Part shown: piece by piece, positions 1 through 7,446 of the stretch
How the letters are laid out: each line of letters begins with the position of its first letter
Position numbering within the stretch: position 1 is the first letter of the stretch
Program-made: the position numbers and the translations under genes
NCBI GenBank assembly: GCA_043781855.1
Contig: JAYWBB010000118.1
Span: 1-30,717, forward strand
DNA from: Nevskia sp043781855
Lineage (GTDB): Bacteria; Pseudomonadota; Gammaproteobacteria; Nevskiales; Nevskiaceae
Direction: 5' to 3'
DNA: 30,717 nt
The notes under the pieces: model-generated
Told to the model about the DNA's origin: nothing
Database searches by the model: none
Seen by the model: the letters and a program-made list of their open reading frames with translations, nothing else

Positions 1-166
1 AGAAGTCGCCAAGTAAGACGACAGTTGTTATTTCTATGACATTGAAAATTCGGAACAATATTCAGTCCTCAGTGGTGCTACTTACGGTTTCCTGAGTAAG
101 TATATCGGTTGCGCCCTATTGCGATCGACAGCGCCCGCCTTGCTGCCAACGCCTTCTGATTGAACC

Positions 167-793
167 ATGAGAGAAGTGATAAACCCATCTACCAGCCTCG
201 GCACCATGGGCGTCCGCCGCGCAAAGCGCGTTCTCGCTGAAACGGTTCGTCGGTTGTCACGCATTCTGCCGGTAACGATGAGTTGGGTATATTACCCACT
301 GGTATTCAATCGGTTCGGGTCGGGATCAGTTCTCGAACGTCCGACCGTCCTCGCACAACCTCACTGCATCTCGATCGGAAATGGCACGTCGGTACGACGC
401 GGAGTCCGCTTAGAGGCCGTGGTCCGTCCGGATTTTGCGATGCCCGAAATAACGATCGGCCACCGTTGTCTCATCGAGCAGAACGTGCAGATCATCGCCA
501 AAGATCACATCTCCATTGGTAACAACGTATCGATCGCCGGTCACTGTGCAATCGTCGATGTAATTCACCCTTTCACAGCATCGGGTGATCAAAATATCGG
601 ATTTCGGATAGATGATGCCGTCACTTCTGTGCAAATCGAAGATGGATGCTTCGTCGGTTTCGGCTCTGTAATTCTTCCCGGCGTTCACCTCGGCCCCGGC
701 TGCATAGTGGGCGCGAACTCCGTAGTCACTCGCAGCTTCGGCCCACGCTCAGTTGTCTGCGGCGCTCCGGCCCGCCTAATCCGAACGTATTAG
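167..793 (+). CDS. Hexapeptide-repeat (left-handed beta helix) acyltransferase
   Basis: Predicted cytoplasmic O- or N-acetyltransferase of about 208 residues, acting on a sugar of the surface polysaccharide. From about residue 65 onward it shows the irregular hexapeptide periodicity of left-handed beta-helix enzymes (ISIGNG, ITIGHR, ISIGNN, VQIEDG, VGFGSV, LGPGCI, VGANSV) and ends with the family-typical GAPARLIR. The N-terminal 50 residues are basic and poorly conserved in appearance. The ATG at 167 is preceded by no convincing ribosome binding site; an internal ATG at 209 is possible. The stop codon directly abuts the ATG of the methyltransferase at 794, so the two are probably co-transcribed and coupled. 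The acyl donor and acceptor cannot be read from sequence; serine acetyltransferase-like and colanic-acid-type transferases share this fold. Confidence 0.85.
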   Translation: MREVINPSTSLGTMGVRRAKRVLAETVRRLSRILPVTMSWVYYPLVFNRFGSGSVLERPTVLAQPHCISIGNGTSVRRGVRLEAVVRPDFAMPEITIGHRCLIEQNVQIIAKDHISIGNNVSIAGHCAIVDVIHPFTASGDQNIGFRIDDAVTSVQIEDGCFVGFGSVILPGVHLGPGCIVGANSVVTRSFGPRSVVCGAPARLIRTY

Positions 794-1714
794 ATGAACG
801 ACATGATTGACACTCTTTTGCCGCATTACTCATACAGGCGTCTCCTGGCTCGCCTAGCTTGGAACGTTCTCCGGGGGCGAGATCGTCTTGCGCCCCGCCT
901 AACCTCCCGAAACCTGCGGAATTACCGGAAGTACGGCAATGCCGCATTCACTTGCAATGTCTGTGGTCACGCGACGAGCGCATTTTTTGACTTTCCCAAC
1001 GTGAATTTGCGAGACGATCACCGTATTGGAGAGCTCCGCGAAACGCTGCAATGCGTGAAATGTGGAGCGACTATGCGGCACCGCAGCTTGGCGGCTGCCT
1101 TGCTGCGAGTGGCGTCTGAAGCCAGTGACTGTCCACTGGTCAGTATTGAAGATGCGGCTATCGTTGATTTTTCGCGATTACGCGTGCTGGACACTGATTC
1201 ATTCAGTCCGATATCGAAACGGCTGCGGCGCTCACCCTATTACTGCGTGTCGAGCTTTCGCCCAGATATGGAATCCGGCCTGCAATTCGAGCCAAACCAC
1301 TTCAACGTTAATCTCGAACGCACTTCGTTCCCGGATGCGCTGTTTGATGTCGTGGTGACATCTGATGTGATGGAGCACGTCAGAGACATTGATGCGGCAC
1401 ACGCCGAAGTCAGCCGTATCCTGAAGCCGGGTGGTTATTACGTTTTCACTGTTCCTTACGACGAAAACTGCAAAACGCATCACACTCTCGTCGAGACCTG
1501 TGGCCCGGTTGATCGCTTCCTCGTACCTCCTCAATACCATGGCGATCCGCTTACCGGCGGCATCTTGGCCTATCGTGTATTCGGTCGTGCACTCTTCTCA
1601 GACTTAGAGCGTGTGGGGTTTGAAGTAGAGTTTTTTCGCGTCTCCGATAGCTCTGCCTTGATCATTGACGGCGACGTGTTCATAGCACGCAAGCGGGCGC
1701 CGACTAATGAATAG
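794..1714 (+). CDS. Zinc-ribbon plus class I SAM methyltransferase-like protein
   Basis: A 306-residue protein with an N-terminal zinc-ribbon-like Cys pair arrangement (C54-x2-C57 and C87-x2-C90) followed by a Methyltransf_11-type domain. The C-terminal part has the typical post-I and motif-IV to VI signatures: FDVVVTSDVMEHV, then ILKPGGYYVFTVPY. The place of the glycine-rich SAM loop reads VLDTDSFSPISKRL, without a GxGxG, so SAM binding is inferred from the overall family and not from motif I. Likely role: methylation of a sugar or a lipid-linked intermediate in polysaccharide synthesis, or a non-catalytic relative. It begins at the base after the acyltransferase stop and its last 8 nt overlap the next glycosyltransferase, so it sits inside a tightly packed operon. 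Confidence 0.75.
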   Translation: MNDMIDTLLPHYSYRRLLARLAWNVLRGRDRLAPRLTSRNLRNYRKYGNAAFTCNVCGHATSAFFDFPNVNLRDDHRIGELRETLQCVKCGATMRHRSLAAALLRVASEASDCPLVSIEDAAIVDFSRLRVLDTDSFSPISKRLRRSPYYCVSSFRPDMESGLQFEPNHFNVNLERTSFPDALFDVVVTSDVMEHVRDIDAAHAEVSRILKPGGYYVFTVPYDENCKTHHTLVETCGPVDRFLVPPQYHGDPLTGGILAYRVFGRALFSDLERVGFEVEFFRVSDSSALIIDGDVFIARKRAPTNE

Positions 1715-2645
1715 TGTCCATGACAGTAGCTTTACCCCGCGATCGGACATGAAACTGGGTATCGTCACAGTCCTGTATCACAGCGACGAGGTTCTTCCGG
1801 GGTTTTTCCGGAGCTTGACCGGCGAGCCGGTCGGTTTTGCCCGGAAGCTTTACGTCATCGACAATAGCCCGTCCAGTAGTGGCACGGAAATGGCCCAGGC
1901 GCTCTCCTTGAAGTACGGGATCGATGCGGAGTTTGTCTTCAACAATGCCAACCTTGGAGTTGCGAAGGGAAACAACCAGGGAATTGACTTGGCATTGCAG
2001 GATGGCTGCAGTCATGTACTACTAGCGAACAACGATACTGAGTTCTCGGACGACACCATTCGCCGGCTGATTGAGACACTTGCTGGCGGCGCTGAGCGGG
2101 TGGCCACACCGAAGATTATGTACTACGACGATCCGACACTACTGTGGTATGGCGGCGGCCATATCAATGCGTGGACAATGCGTACACCGCACTACGGCAT
2201 CAAGACTATCGACAGGGGACAGTTCGACCGCTTGGAGTACGTAGGGTACGCACCGACCTGCTTCATGATGCTCGACGCACAGGTCTTTCAGAGCGTCGGT
2301 CGCATGGACGAACAGTTCTTTGTTTACTACGACGATACAGACTTTGTATGGCGTATGGCCGCCCGAGGCATCCGCATTCGTTACGTTCCGAACTCTGTCG
2401 TGTTGCACAAGGTCAGCACGTCCACCGGCGGTGATCGCTCGCCCTTCACTCTTTACTACACGAATCGCAACCGTATCTATTTCATCCGGAAGAATTTGAC
2501 TGGGCTACAAAGAGTGTTCGCATTGAGCTATCTTTTACTGACGCGCCTGCCGAGACTGTGTCTGCTGCCCCGAAACTTGGCGCGCCGAAGCTGGCGTGGG
2601 GTTATTGATGGCTTTGGTATGAAGATACCGAAGGAACTCGCTTGA
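1707..2645 (+). CDS. GT2-family glycosyltransferase (rhamnosyltransferase-like)
   Basis: A 312-residue glycosyltransferase with the GT-A fold order of family 2: beta strand start LGIVTVLYHS, nucleotide-binding YVIDNSP, then NNANLGVAKGNNQG and the acidic metal-binding segment LLANNDTE, and the acceptor-side segment FVYYDDTDFVWRMAARG. The FxxxxDDTDFxxR arrangement is typical of WbbL/RfbF-type rhamnosyltransferases, so a deoxyhexose donor is plausible but unproven. The C-terminal 60 residues are hydrophobic and basic, suggesting association with the inner face of the cytoplasmic membrane. The annotated ATG overlaps the methyltransferase by 8 nt; an internal ATG at 1749, just before KLGIVTV, is an equally reasonable start because the first 14 residues look non-conserved. 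Confidence 0.88.
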   Translation: MNSVHDSSFTPRSDMKLGIVTVLYHSDEVLPGFFRSLTGEPVGFARKLYVIDNSPSSSGTEMAQALSLKYGIDAEFVFNNANLGVAKGNNQGIDLALQDGCSHVLLANNDTEFSDDTIRRLIETLAGGAERVATPKIMYYDDPTLLWYGGGHINAWTMRTPHYGIKTIDRGQFDRLEYVGYAPTCFMMLDAQVFQSVGRMDEQFFVYYDDTDFVWRMAARGIRIRYVPNSVVLHKVSTSTGGDRSPFTLYYTNRNRIYFIRKNLTGLQRVFALSYLLLTRLPRLCLLPRNLARRSWRGVIDGFGMKIPKELA

Positions 2646-3907
2646 CGAGTATCGAAGTCGTCGCGCAGCGCACCGGCTTGGCCCGAGGCGGACTCTTGGT
2701 GGGCACTTTGTTGCTCTGCTTGATGATGCTGCCGACTACACTTTTTTACACCGGGCTTGTGTCGTCGACTGCCCCAGGTACCGTGCTTGCTTCGCTTATC
2801 GCCCTCGGCCTCGCGTTCGCTGGCCGGGTTCAGGATCGTTATACCAAACAGGCGCTCCGGGCCTCGCTGCTGATCGCAGTGGTTCTCGCAATGCACCTGG
2901 TAATCGTGGCCAGTATCATTCCGGTGGATTTCAAGCGGGGGCTCTCTTCTGTCATGCTGCTGTGCATATGTTTTGTCGGTGCAGCGGCAACGGCGAATCT
3001 CCTTGCGAGCGCGGCGCCCGCTGAGTTGCGGCGTGGCGTTCGCACTTGTCTTTATGTCCTGGGATTGGTCGCGCTCTTGGGCGTATTAGGATGGCTACAG
3101 CCTGGTGGGGAGCGCTTTACCAAGCCGGTTTTCCCGTTCTCTGAGCCCTCGCATCTTGCGCTCGTTGTATCGCCATTTCTCCTTTGCAATTGCGTTCTTT
3201 CGAAACCGGGGGCCAGGATAGCCTACATCTTGGTGGCCTTGGCGGCGGCGACATTGCTGCAGAATCTCACGCTGGCGGCGGTCTGCCTGCTCGCGGCCCT
3301 GATTTGCCTGCGTGTCCGGCACTTAATGGTGATGGCTGCGATAGTGATTCCGCTCGCGCTCGGTCTTGATCTGAGCTATTACCTTGATCGGCTCGACTTC
3401 TCCGGGGACACCCGCAATCTTTCCAGTCTGGTGTTCCTGCAAGGATGGCAAATGCTCGGCGAGTCATGGGATGCCACGCATGGCATCGGGCGCGGCTTTC
3501 AACAATTTGGTTTGTTGGGCACCGAGGTGCCGGCTGCCGACTTGATTCTTGCGATTCTGAAGGACTATCTGAATCTGTTGGACGGCGGCTTTACGCTTGC
3601 GAAGGTCGTCGGCGAGGGCGGAGTCTTTGGAGTATCGCTCATAGCAGCGTACCTGCTTTGCGCACTCCGTGCTGCGGCTCTACTAAGATCAGTCGCGCGA
3701 GGTGTTCAGACGGTTGAGCCGCTGATGGTACTTACCGCCAGCAGCATCGTCGGTTATTCAATCGAGCTCTTCCTACGCGGCGCGGGTTACTTTACCGGCA
3801 CCGGGCTGCTCTTGCTGGCCTCTCTATTGATTTGGCGCGCGCGCGCGCGCGGGAAGGGATTAACTGTATCCCATGCTCCCAATTCTTCTTTGGTCACCGT
3901 GTCGTGA
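2642..3907 (+). CDS. Wzy/WaaL-like O-antigen polymerase or ligase
   Basis: A 421-residue polytopic membrane protein with roughly ten or more hydrophobic segments and a large central periplasmic-type loop between about residues 235 and 315, which is the architecture of O-antigen polymerases and ligases. Wzy proteins diverge so far that only topology and context support the name. The TTG start forms a TTGA overlap with the stop of the preceding glycosyltransferase. The 3' end overlaps the next gene by GTGA. An eight-unit GC dinucleotide tract at 3835-3851 lies about 19 codons before the stop and encodes Arg-Ala-Arg-Ala-Arg; a length change there would alter the C-terminus. Polymerase is favoured over ligase because the gene lies within the assembly cluster next to a Wzz gene. 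Confidence 0.75.
   Translation: MTSIEVVAQRTGLARGGLLVGTLLLCLMMLPTTLFYTGLVSSTAPGTVLASLIALGLAFAGRVQDRYTKQALRASLLIAVVLAMHLVIVASIIPVDFKRGLSSVMLLCICFVGAAATANLLASAAPAELRRGVRTCLYVLGLVALLGVLGWLQPGGERFTKPVFPFSEPSHLALVVSPFLLCNCVLSKPGARIAYILVALAAATLLQNLTLAAVCLLAALICLRVRHLMVMAAIVIPLALGLDLSYYLDRLDFSGDTRNLSSLVFLQGWQMLGESWDATHGIGRGFQQFGLLGTEVPAADLILAILKDYLNLLDGGFTLAKVVGEGGVFGVSLIAAYLLCALRAAALLRSVARGVQTVEPLMVLTASSIVGYSIELFLRGAGYFTGTGLLLLASLLIWRARARGKGLTVSHAPNSSLVTVS
3835..3851. repeat. (GC)8 dinucleotide tract inside coding sequence
   Basis: Eight uninterrupted GC dinucleotides plus a further G, in the last 6 percent of the Wzy-like gene. Alternating GC of this length is slippage-prone and can adopt Z-DNA. 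Reading frames around it were checked by hand: removing one unit places the reading frame in that of the following glycosyltransferase, which is open from at least 3832 to 4905; adding one unit leads to TAA at 3861. Confidence 0.9.
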
Positions 3908-4905
3908 AACTAATCATCAACGGTTCGGCAGTCCAGAACTCTTCGCTCGGTGTGCGTCGCTATTTCGAAGGCGTGCTGCCGCATTTGGAATGGCCGGAAG
4001 GCTATAGCATCACCCATGTGCACCCGTGGCGATCGCTAGACCGTATTTTAGAATTGACTTGGCCAGGCAGCCGGAACGCTGTGCTCTGGTCTCCAGCCCA
4101 TCGGGGCCCGCTGCGCGCCTTGCATCATATTGTGACGGTTCATGACTGTATCAACGTTGAGTACGTCTACCGCCGCGATTGGCGCCGTCCTGCGCTGAAG
4201 TGGGCGTCAACACAGCTGTTGAACAACGCGGCAGCGGTGGTCGCGATTTCGCAGGCGACGAAGGCGGCATTAGTCCGAAATTATAATCTTGATCCGGTAC
4301 GCATAATCGTCATTCCTTCCTCGTGCTTGGTCTCGATTCAGGGTGCTTCGGTTGACGTTAATCGAGGGGAGCGCCAAGCCCCAGACGCTAGCGTTGCTTC
4401 CCGCCAATACGTGCTCATGGTGACAAACTTTCTTCCGCACAAAAACACCTTACAAGCCTGCACTGCACTCGCGAAAAGTGCGGCTGCGAGGAAGGGGATG
4501 GTACTGCGTGTCGTCGGCTCGCTTGATCCGGCTGCGATTGATATTTGTCGGCGCGCCAACATTGAGCTTCGAGTCGAATCGCAGGTCAGCGAATCCACAT
4601 TGCGTCAGCGGTACGAAGGCTGTCGTTTTCTCCTCAGCCCGAGCCTAGATGAAGGCCATAATCTTCCTATCGCCGAGGCTCTTTCGTTCGGCGCCAACGT
4701 ATTGTGTTCCGATATTCCCGCACACCGTGAGTTTTACGGCGACCGAGTGGCATTCTTCGATCCGCTCGATGTGGATGCAATCGCACATGCGATCGATTTG
4801 TTCTGGATGCACGAAGGTAACTGGTTCCCCGGTGTCCTGGCGCCAACGCGGAGCTTCGCTGATGTGGCGGCAGATTATCGTGCCCTGTTCTCTCAAGTCA
4901 GATAA
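3904..4905 (+). CDS. GT4-type (GT-B fold) glycosyltransferase
   Basis: A retaining glycosyltransferase of about 333 residues with a Glycos_transf_1 C-terminal half. The nucleotide-sugar binding region shows the E-x7-E motif in DEGHNLPIAEALSFG followed by ANVLCSDIPAHREFYGD, and the domain linker has YVLMVTNFLPHKN. The N-terminal half includes HHIVTVHDCINVEY and AVVAISQATKAALV, which are typical of mannosyl- and related transferases. The GTG at 3904 is chosen because it overlaps the preceding stop as GTGA and because conserved-looking sequence (KLIINGSAVQ) begins there; the frame stays open back to a TTG at 3832. It probably adds one sugar to the lipid-linked repeat unit at the cytoplasmic membrane. 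Confidence 0.87.
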   Translation: MKLIINGSAVQNSSLGVRRYFEGVLPHLEWPEGYSITHVHPWRSLDRILELTWPGSRNAVLWSPAHRGPLRALHHIVTVHDCINVEYVYRRDWRRPALKWASTQLLNNAAAVVAISQATKAALVRNYNLDPVRIIVIPSSCLVSIQGASVDVNRGERQAPDASVASRQYVLMVTNFLPHKNTLQACTALAKSAAARKGMVLRVVGSLDPAAIDICRRANIELRVESQVSESTLRQRYEGCRFLLSPSLDEGHNLPIAEALSFGANVLCSDIPAHREFYGDRVAFFDPLDVDAIAHAIDLFWMHEGNWFPGVLAPTRSFADVAADYRALFSQVR

Positions 4906-4908
4906 GTA

Positions 4909-5103
4909 ATGGCGCTCGTACTCGTTCTCGATCCATTAAATCGTTGTTTGCCGTTGACGCGCTCGGCGATATCAGCACGCGTTCTGTCGATACAAGGGCT
5001 TGAGTTAGATCCGATAGCAAACGGGCTATCTAAGACTGCCATTGCGGCTCACGAAATCCAGCATCAATATGATCTGCGCTCGGGCGGTTTGCTGAAATCG
5101 TGA
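4909..5103 (+). CDS. Small hypothetical ORF between two glycosyltransferases
   Basis: A 64-codon frame starting with ATG 3 nt after the preceding stop. Its TGA overlaps an ATG at 5103 that opens a 12-codon frame, whose TGA in turn overlaps the GTG of the next glycosyltransferase at 5138. This chain of overlapping stops and starts suggests ribosomes may run through the 232-nt gap, but the peptide resembles no family known to me and has no signal peptide, membrane segment or motif. It could equally be the decayed remainder of a longer gene. Confidence 0.3.
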   Translation: MALVLVLDPLNRCLPLTRSAISARVLSIQGLELDPIANGLSKTAIAAHEIQHQYDLRSGGLLKS

Positions 5104-5137
5104 TGAACGCTCACGATAACTGCGACGATAAGACGAC

Positions 5138-5911
5138 GTGACAAGGGCGACTCTCTCGGTAGTAAGCCACGGGCATGGAGCTCTCTTGCGAAGGCTTCTC
5201 GATGACTTGAAGGCCCAGCAGTGCATCGATGAGTGCCGCGTCGTGCTCACGCTGAACCTGTCGGACGAATTCTTTGATCCGAGCGAGCACCAAGATCTGA
5301 AGCTCACCGTCATTCGTAATGGTATGCCGAAAGGTTTTGGGACAAATCACAACACAGCGTTCGAGCACTGCGATTCGCCTTGGTTCGTTGTGTTGAATCC
5401 AGACATCCGCCTACCAGACCATCTAGCTCTTGAAGCTCTGATCGGCGGCGATTCGCCATCGGCCGCACTCGGTCTTTTAGCGCCGCTCGTGCTCAATTCC
5501 GGCGGGACGATGGAGGATTCGGTTCGGACCAATCTGACCCCATGGTCCTTGTTAAAACGTTTAAGAGGGCAGCGCAAAAGCTACCGCCCTCAAGGCCCTG
5601 CCTGTGTCGGGCAGCCCTTTTTCTGGCTGGCTGGCATGTTTCTAGTGATAAACGCCGCGGCCTATCGGCACGTCGGGGGTTTCGACGAACGCTTCTTCCT
5701 TTATTGCGAAGACTATGACCTCTGTGCGCGCCTTTATTTAGGCGGCTACTCGCTCGCGCTGCGAGATGACGTCAGGGTTGTCCACGACGCGCAACGTGAC
5801 AGCCATCGCTCAACGCGGCACCTGCGTTGGCACTTGGGTAGTCTGATACGGGTATGGCTGTCACCGAACTTCTGGAGGATCACCGCCAGACTATCTCGTT
5901 TCCCCTTCTAA
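5138..5911 (+). CDS. GT2-family glycosyltransferase (rhamnosyltransferase-like)
   Basis: A 257-residue family 2 glycosyltransferase. The N-terminal strand LSVVSHGHG, the segment NGMPKGFGTNHNTAF, the acidic metal-binding FVVLNPDIRLP and the acceptor-side FFLYCEDYDLCARLYLGG follow the order of WbbL-like rhamnosyltransferases. The DDVRVVHDAQRDSHRS segment near residue 220 corresponds to the HxxxxSS region common in that subgroup. The start is a GTG at 5138 with only a weak upstream purine run; it overlaps a very short upstream frame by GTGA, consistent with coupled translation. It is the last of the three sugar transferases of the cluster; donor sugar and linkage cannot be inferred. Confidence 0.87.
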   Translation: MTRATLSVVSHGHGALLRRLLDDLKAQQCIDECRVVLTLNLSDEFFDPSEHQDLKLTVIRNGMPKGFGTNHNTAFEHCDSPWFVVLNPDIRLPDHLALEALIGGDSPSAALGLLAPLVLNSGGTMEDSVRTNLTPWSLLKRLRGQRKSYRPQGPACVGQPFFWLAGMFLVINAAAYRHVGGFDERFFLYCEDYDLCARLYLGGYSLALRDDVRVVHDAQRDSHRSTRHLRWHLGSLIRVWLSPNFWRITARLSRFPF

Positions 5912-6184
5912 AAATTTGGTTCAACCATCTCCTGCAGTAGTGATTCGGAGTTGTTGGCAGGCAAACTCCAACTTAGATTAACGGATGTTCATCGCGAAAG
6001 TGACGTTACTTGTCGTCAGCCGGACGGTTTACACTGCCGCTTCGAACGCGAACGCGGATCTGACCCTGGTCCGGAGAAATCTAACGACGCGCCGGCAGTT
6101 GGCACAAGTTCGCCTTCTATCAGCTTGTTCAGGTTTTCCCAAGCGCGTGCCCGTCGTTAAACCTTGGCCAACATCGGCATCCCA

Positions 6185-7063
6185 ATGGACGAAGACATCA
6201 AAGAAGTTTCATTGCGCGAGGCCGCTCAGACGATCTGGTCGAGGCGGTATCTTGTTGGCGGCGTGGCCTTGCTTTGCTGTCTTGTTGCAACGGTCGTCGC
6301 CTTCGTTCTGCCGGTCAAGTTCGAGGCGACAGCCGTGCTGTCGCCGGTTAGTGACGACGCCGATAGCGGGAAACTCGGTGGCGCTGGTGCCTTGTTGTCG
6401 CAGTTTGGCGGCCTGGCCGGGCTTGGCGGCATCAGCCTGGGGTCGAGCGGCGGCAAAAAATCGATATCCATCGCAACGCTGCAATCCGCCGCGCTGACCG
6501 AAGCGTTCATCCAGGACAGAAATCTTCTGCCGGTACTTTTCTCGGAAAAATGGGATGTCGATAAGCAGCGCTGGGCAACCAGCGATCCTGAAAAAATTCC
6601 GACGCTATGGAAGGCGGAGCGGCTGTTCAGGAAGAAAATCCGGTCAGTTGTCGAGGACAAGAAAAGTGGGCTAGTCACTTTGACGATCACTTGGAAGAAT
6701 CCGGCTCAGGCTGCCGACTGGGCGACGGAACTGGTCGGCCGCACGAACAACTATCTCCGCGCCCAAGCGATCGATCAGTCGAAGAAAAACCTCGACTACC
6801 TAAATGACCAGCTTTCCAAGACCAGCGTCGTCGAGCTGCAAAAGGCGATTTACGGGCTGACCGAGAACGAGATCAAAAAAGTGATGATCGCCAACGGTAG
6901 CGAGGAGTACGCTTTCCGGATCATTGATCCCGCGCAGGTGCCGGAGTTGCGTAGTAGCCCGAAACGTCTGTTAATCGTTGGAGGTGGCCTTCTTGCTGGA
7001 TTGTTTCTGGGTGTGTTCTGGGTTTTCGCGTTTCCGACCCGTGCTCTCGGAAGCGAGAATTGA
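6185..7063 (+). CDS. Wzz-type polysaccharide chain-length regulator
   Basis: A 292-residue inner membrane protein of the polysaccharide co-polymerase 1 class. The N-terminal Wzz domain begins at SLREAAQTIWSRR, followed by a transmembrane segment around residues 25-45 (VGGVALLCCLVATVVAFVLPV) and the typical KFEATAVLSPV. The periplasmic middle ends in the Pro-rich RIIDPAQVPELRSSPKR, which precedes a second C-terminal transmembrane helix. A Gly/Ser-rich segment near residues 55-85 is a common loop. Start ATG at 6185 is chosen over the TTG at 6164 because MDEDIKEVSL is a family-like N-terminus, although neither has a strong ribosome binding site. It would set the modal chain length of the polymer made by the Wzy-like protein encoded upstream. 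A terminator follows. Confidence 0.88.
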   Translation: MDEDIKEVSLREAAQTIWSRRYLVGGVALLCCLVATVVAFVLPVKFEATAVLSPVSDDADSGKLGGAGALLSQFGGLAGLGGISLGSSGGKKSISIATLQSAALTEAFIQDRNLLPVLFSEKWDVDKQRWATSDPEKIPTLWKAERLFRKKIRSVVEDKKSGLVTLTITWKNPAQAADWATELVGRTNNYLRAQAIDQSKKNLDYLNDQLSKTSVVELQKAIYGLTENEIKKVMIANGSEEYAFRIIDPAQVPELRSSPKRLLIVGGGLLAGLFLGVFWVFAFPTRALGSEN

Positions 7064-7096
7064 CCAAACAATCTGCCTCTATCGATCCTTTCGAAG

Positions 7097-7127
7097 GCTT
7101 GGCGGCCGGCTCGGGCCAAGCTTTTTT
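7097..7127 (+). terminator. Rho-independent terminator after wzz
   Basis: Seven-base stem GCTTGGC / GCCAAGC (7097-7103 and 7115-7121) with an 11-nt loop, followed by six T (7122-7127). It closes the polysaccharide operon 34 nt after the Wzz stop. Confidence 0.85.
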
Positions 7128-7446
7128 GTAAGCACTGGTCCGTTCTTTGCTGAGTCTTTTGCGGACCGATACGTCGGTAGCGGTTGAGTCTCGCGAAGGA
7201 CGTACGTCAACCCTTAACGACGTGGGAACCGTGGGTGATCGGTCTTGATCCGTGTTAAGTTGCCGGCCCGGACGTCGGTTGCGTGGTCAGAGGACATCGC
7301 TCCGTGACCTCGCGCTGACACTAAGTCAAGTCTGGTTTCCTGCATCAATTTGTAAAAAAACTGTGTCAGCTTTCTGAAGTGTGAGCTACCGCACACTTTG
7401 AAACGACAGGTACTGCGATCATGCCCGACCAAACAGGGAGCGGTGA
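7128..7446. other. Intergenic leader between the wzz terminator and the WecA-like gene
   Basis: No convincing gene on either strand. It holds an ops-like core CGGTAGCG at 7175-7182 and a perfect inverted repeat at 7377-7398, both described separately. A promoter for the downstream transferase is expected here, but no sigma-70 pair stands out. Confidence 0.6.
7377..7398. promoter_or_regulatory. Inverted repeat upstream of the WecA-like gene
   Basis: AAGTGTG and CACACTT (7377-7383 and 7392-7398) are perfect inverted arms around an 8-nt centre, 48 nt before the start codon. The spacing of about 15 nt between arm centres would suit a dimeric regulator, but it could also be a small RNA hairpin. 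No T-run follows, so it is not a terminator. Confidence 0.4.

Noticed and set aside
5985..6497. A 170-codon plus-strand frame before and over the start of wzz
   Set aside because: Ser/Arg-rich, overlaps the wzz coding region in another phase, no ribosome binding site or motif.
7204..7258. CTTAAC ... GTTAAG inverted repeat in the intergenic region
   Set aside because: Arms are only six bases with a long loop; expected by chance.
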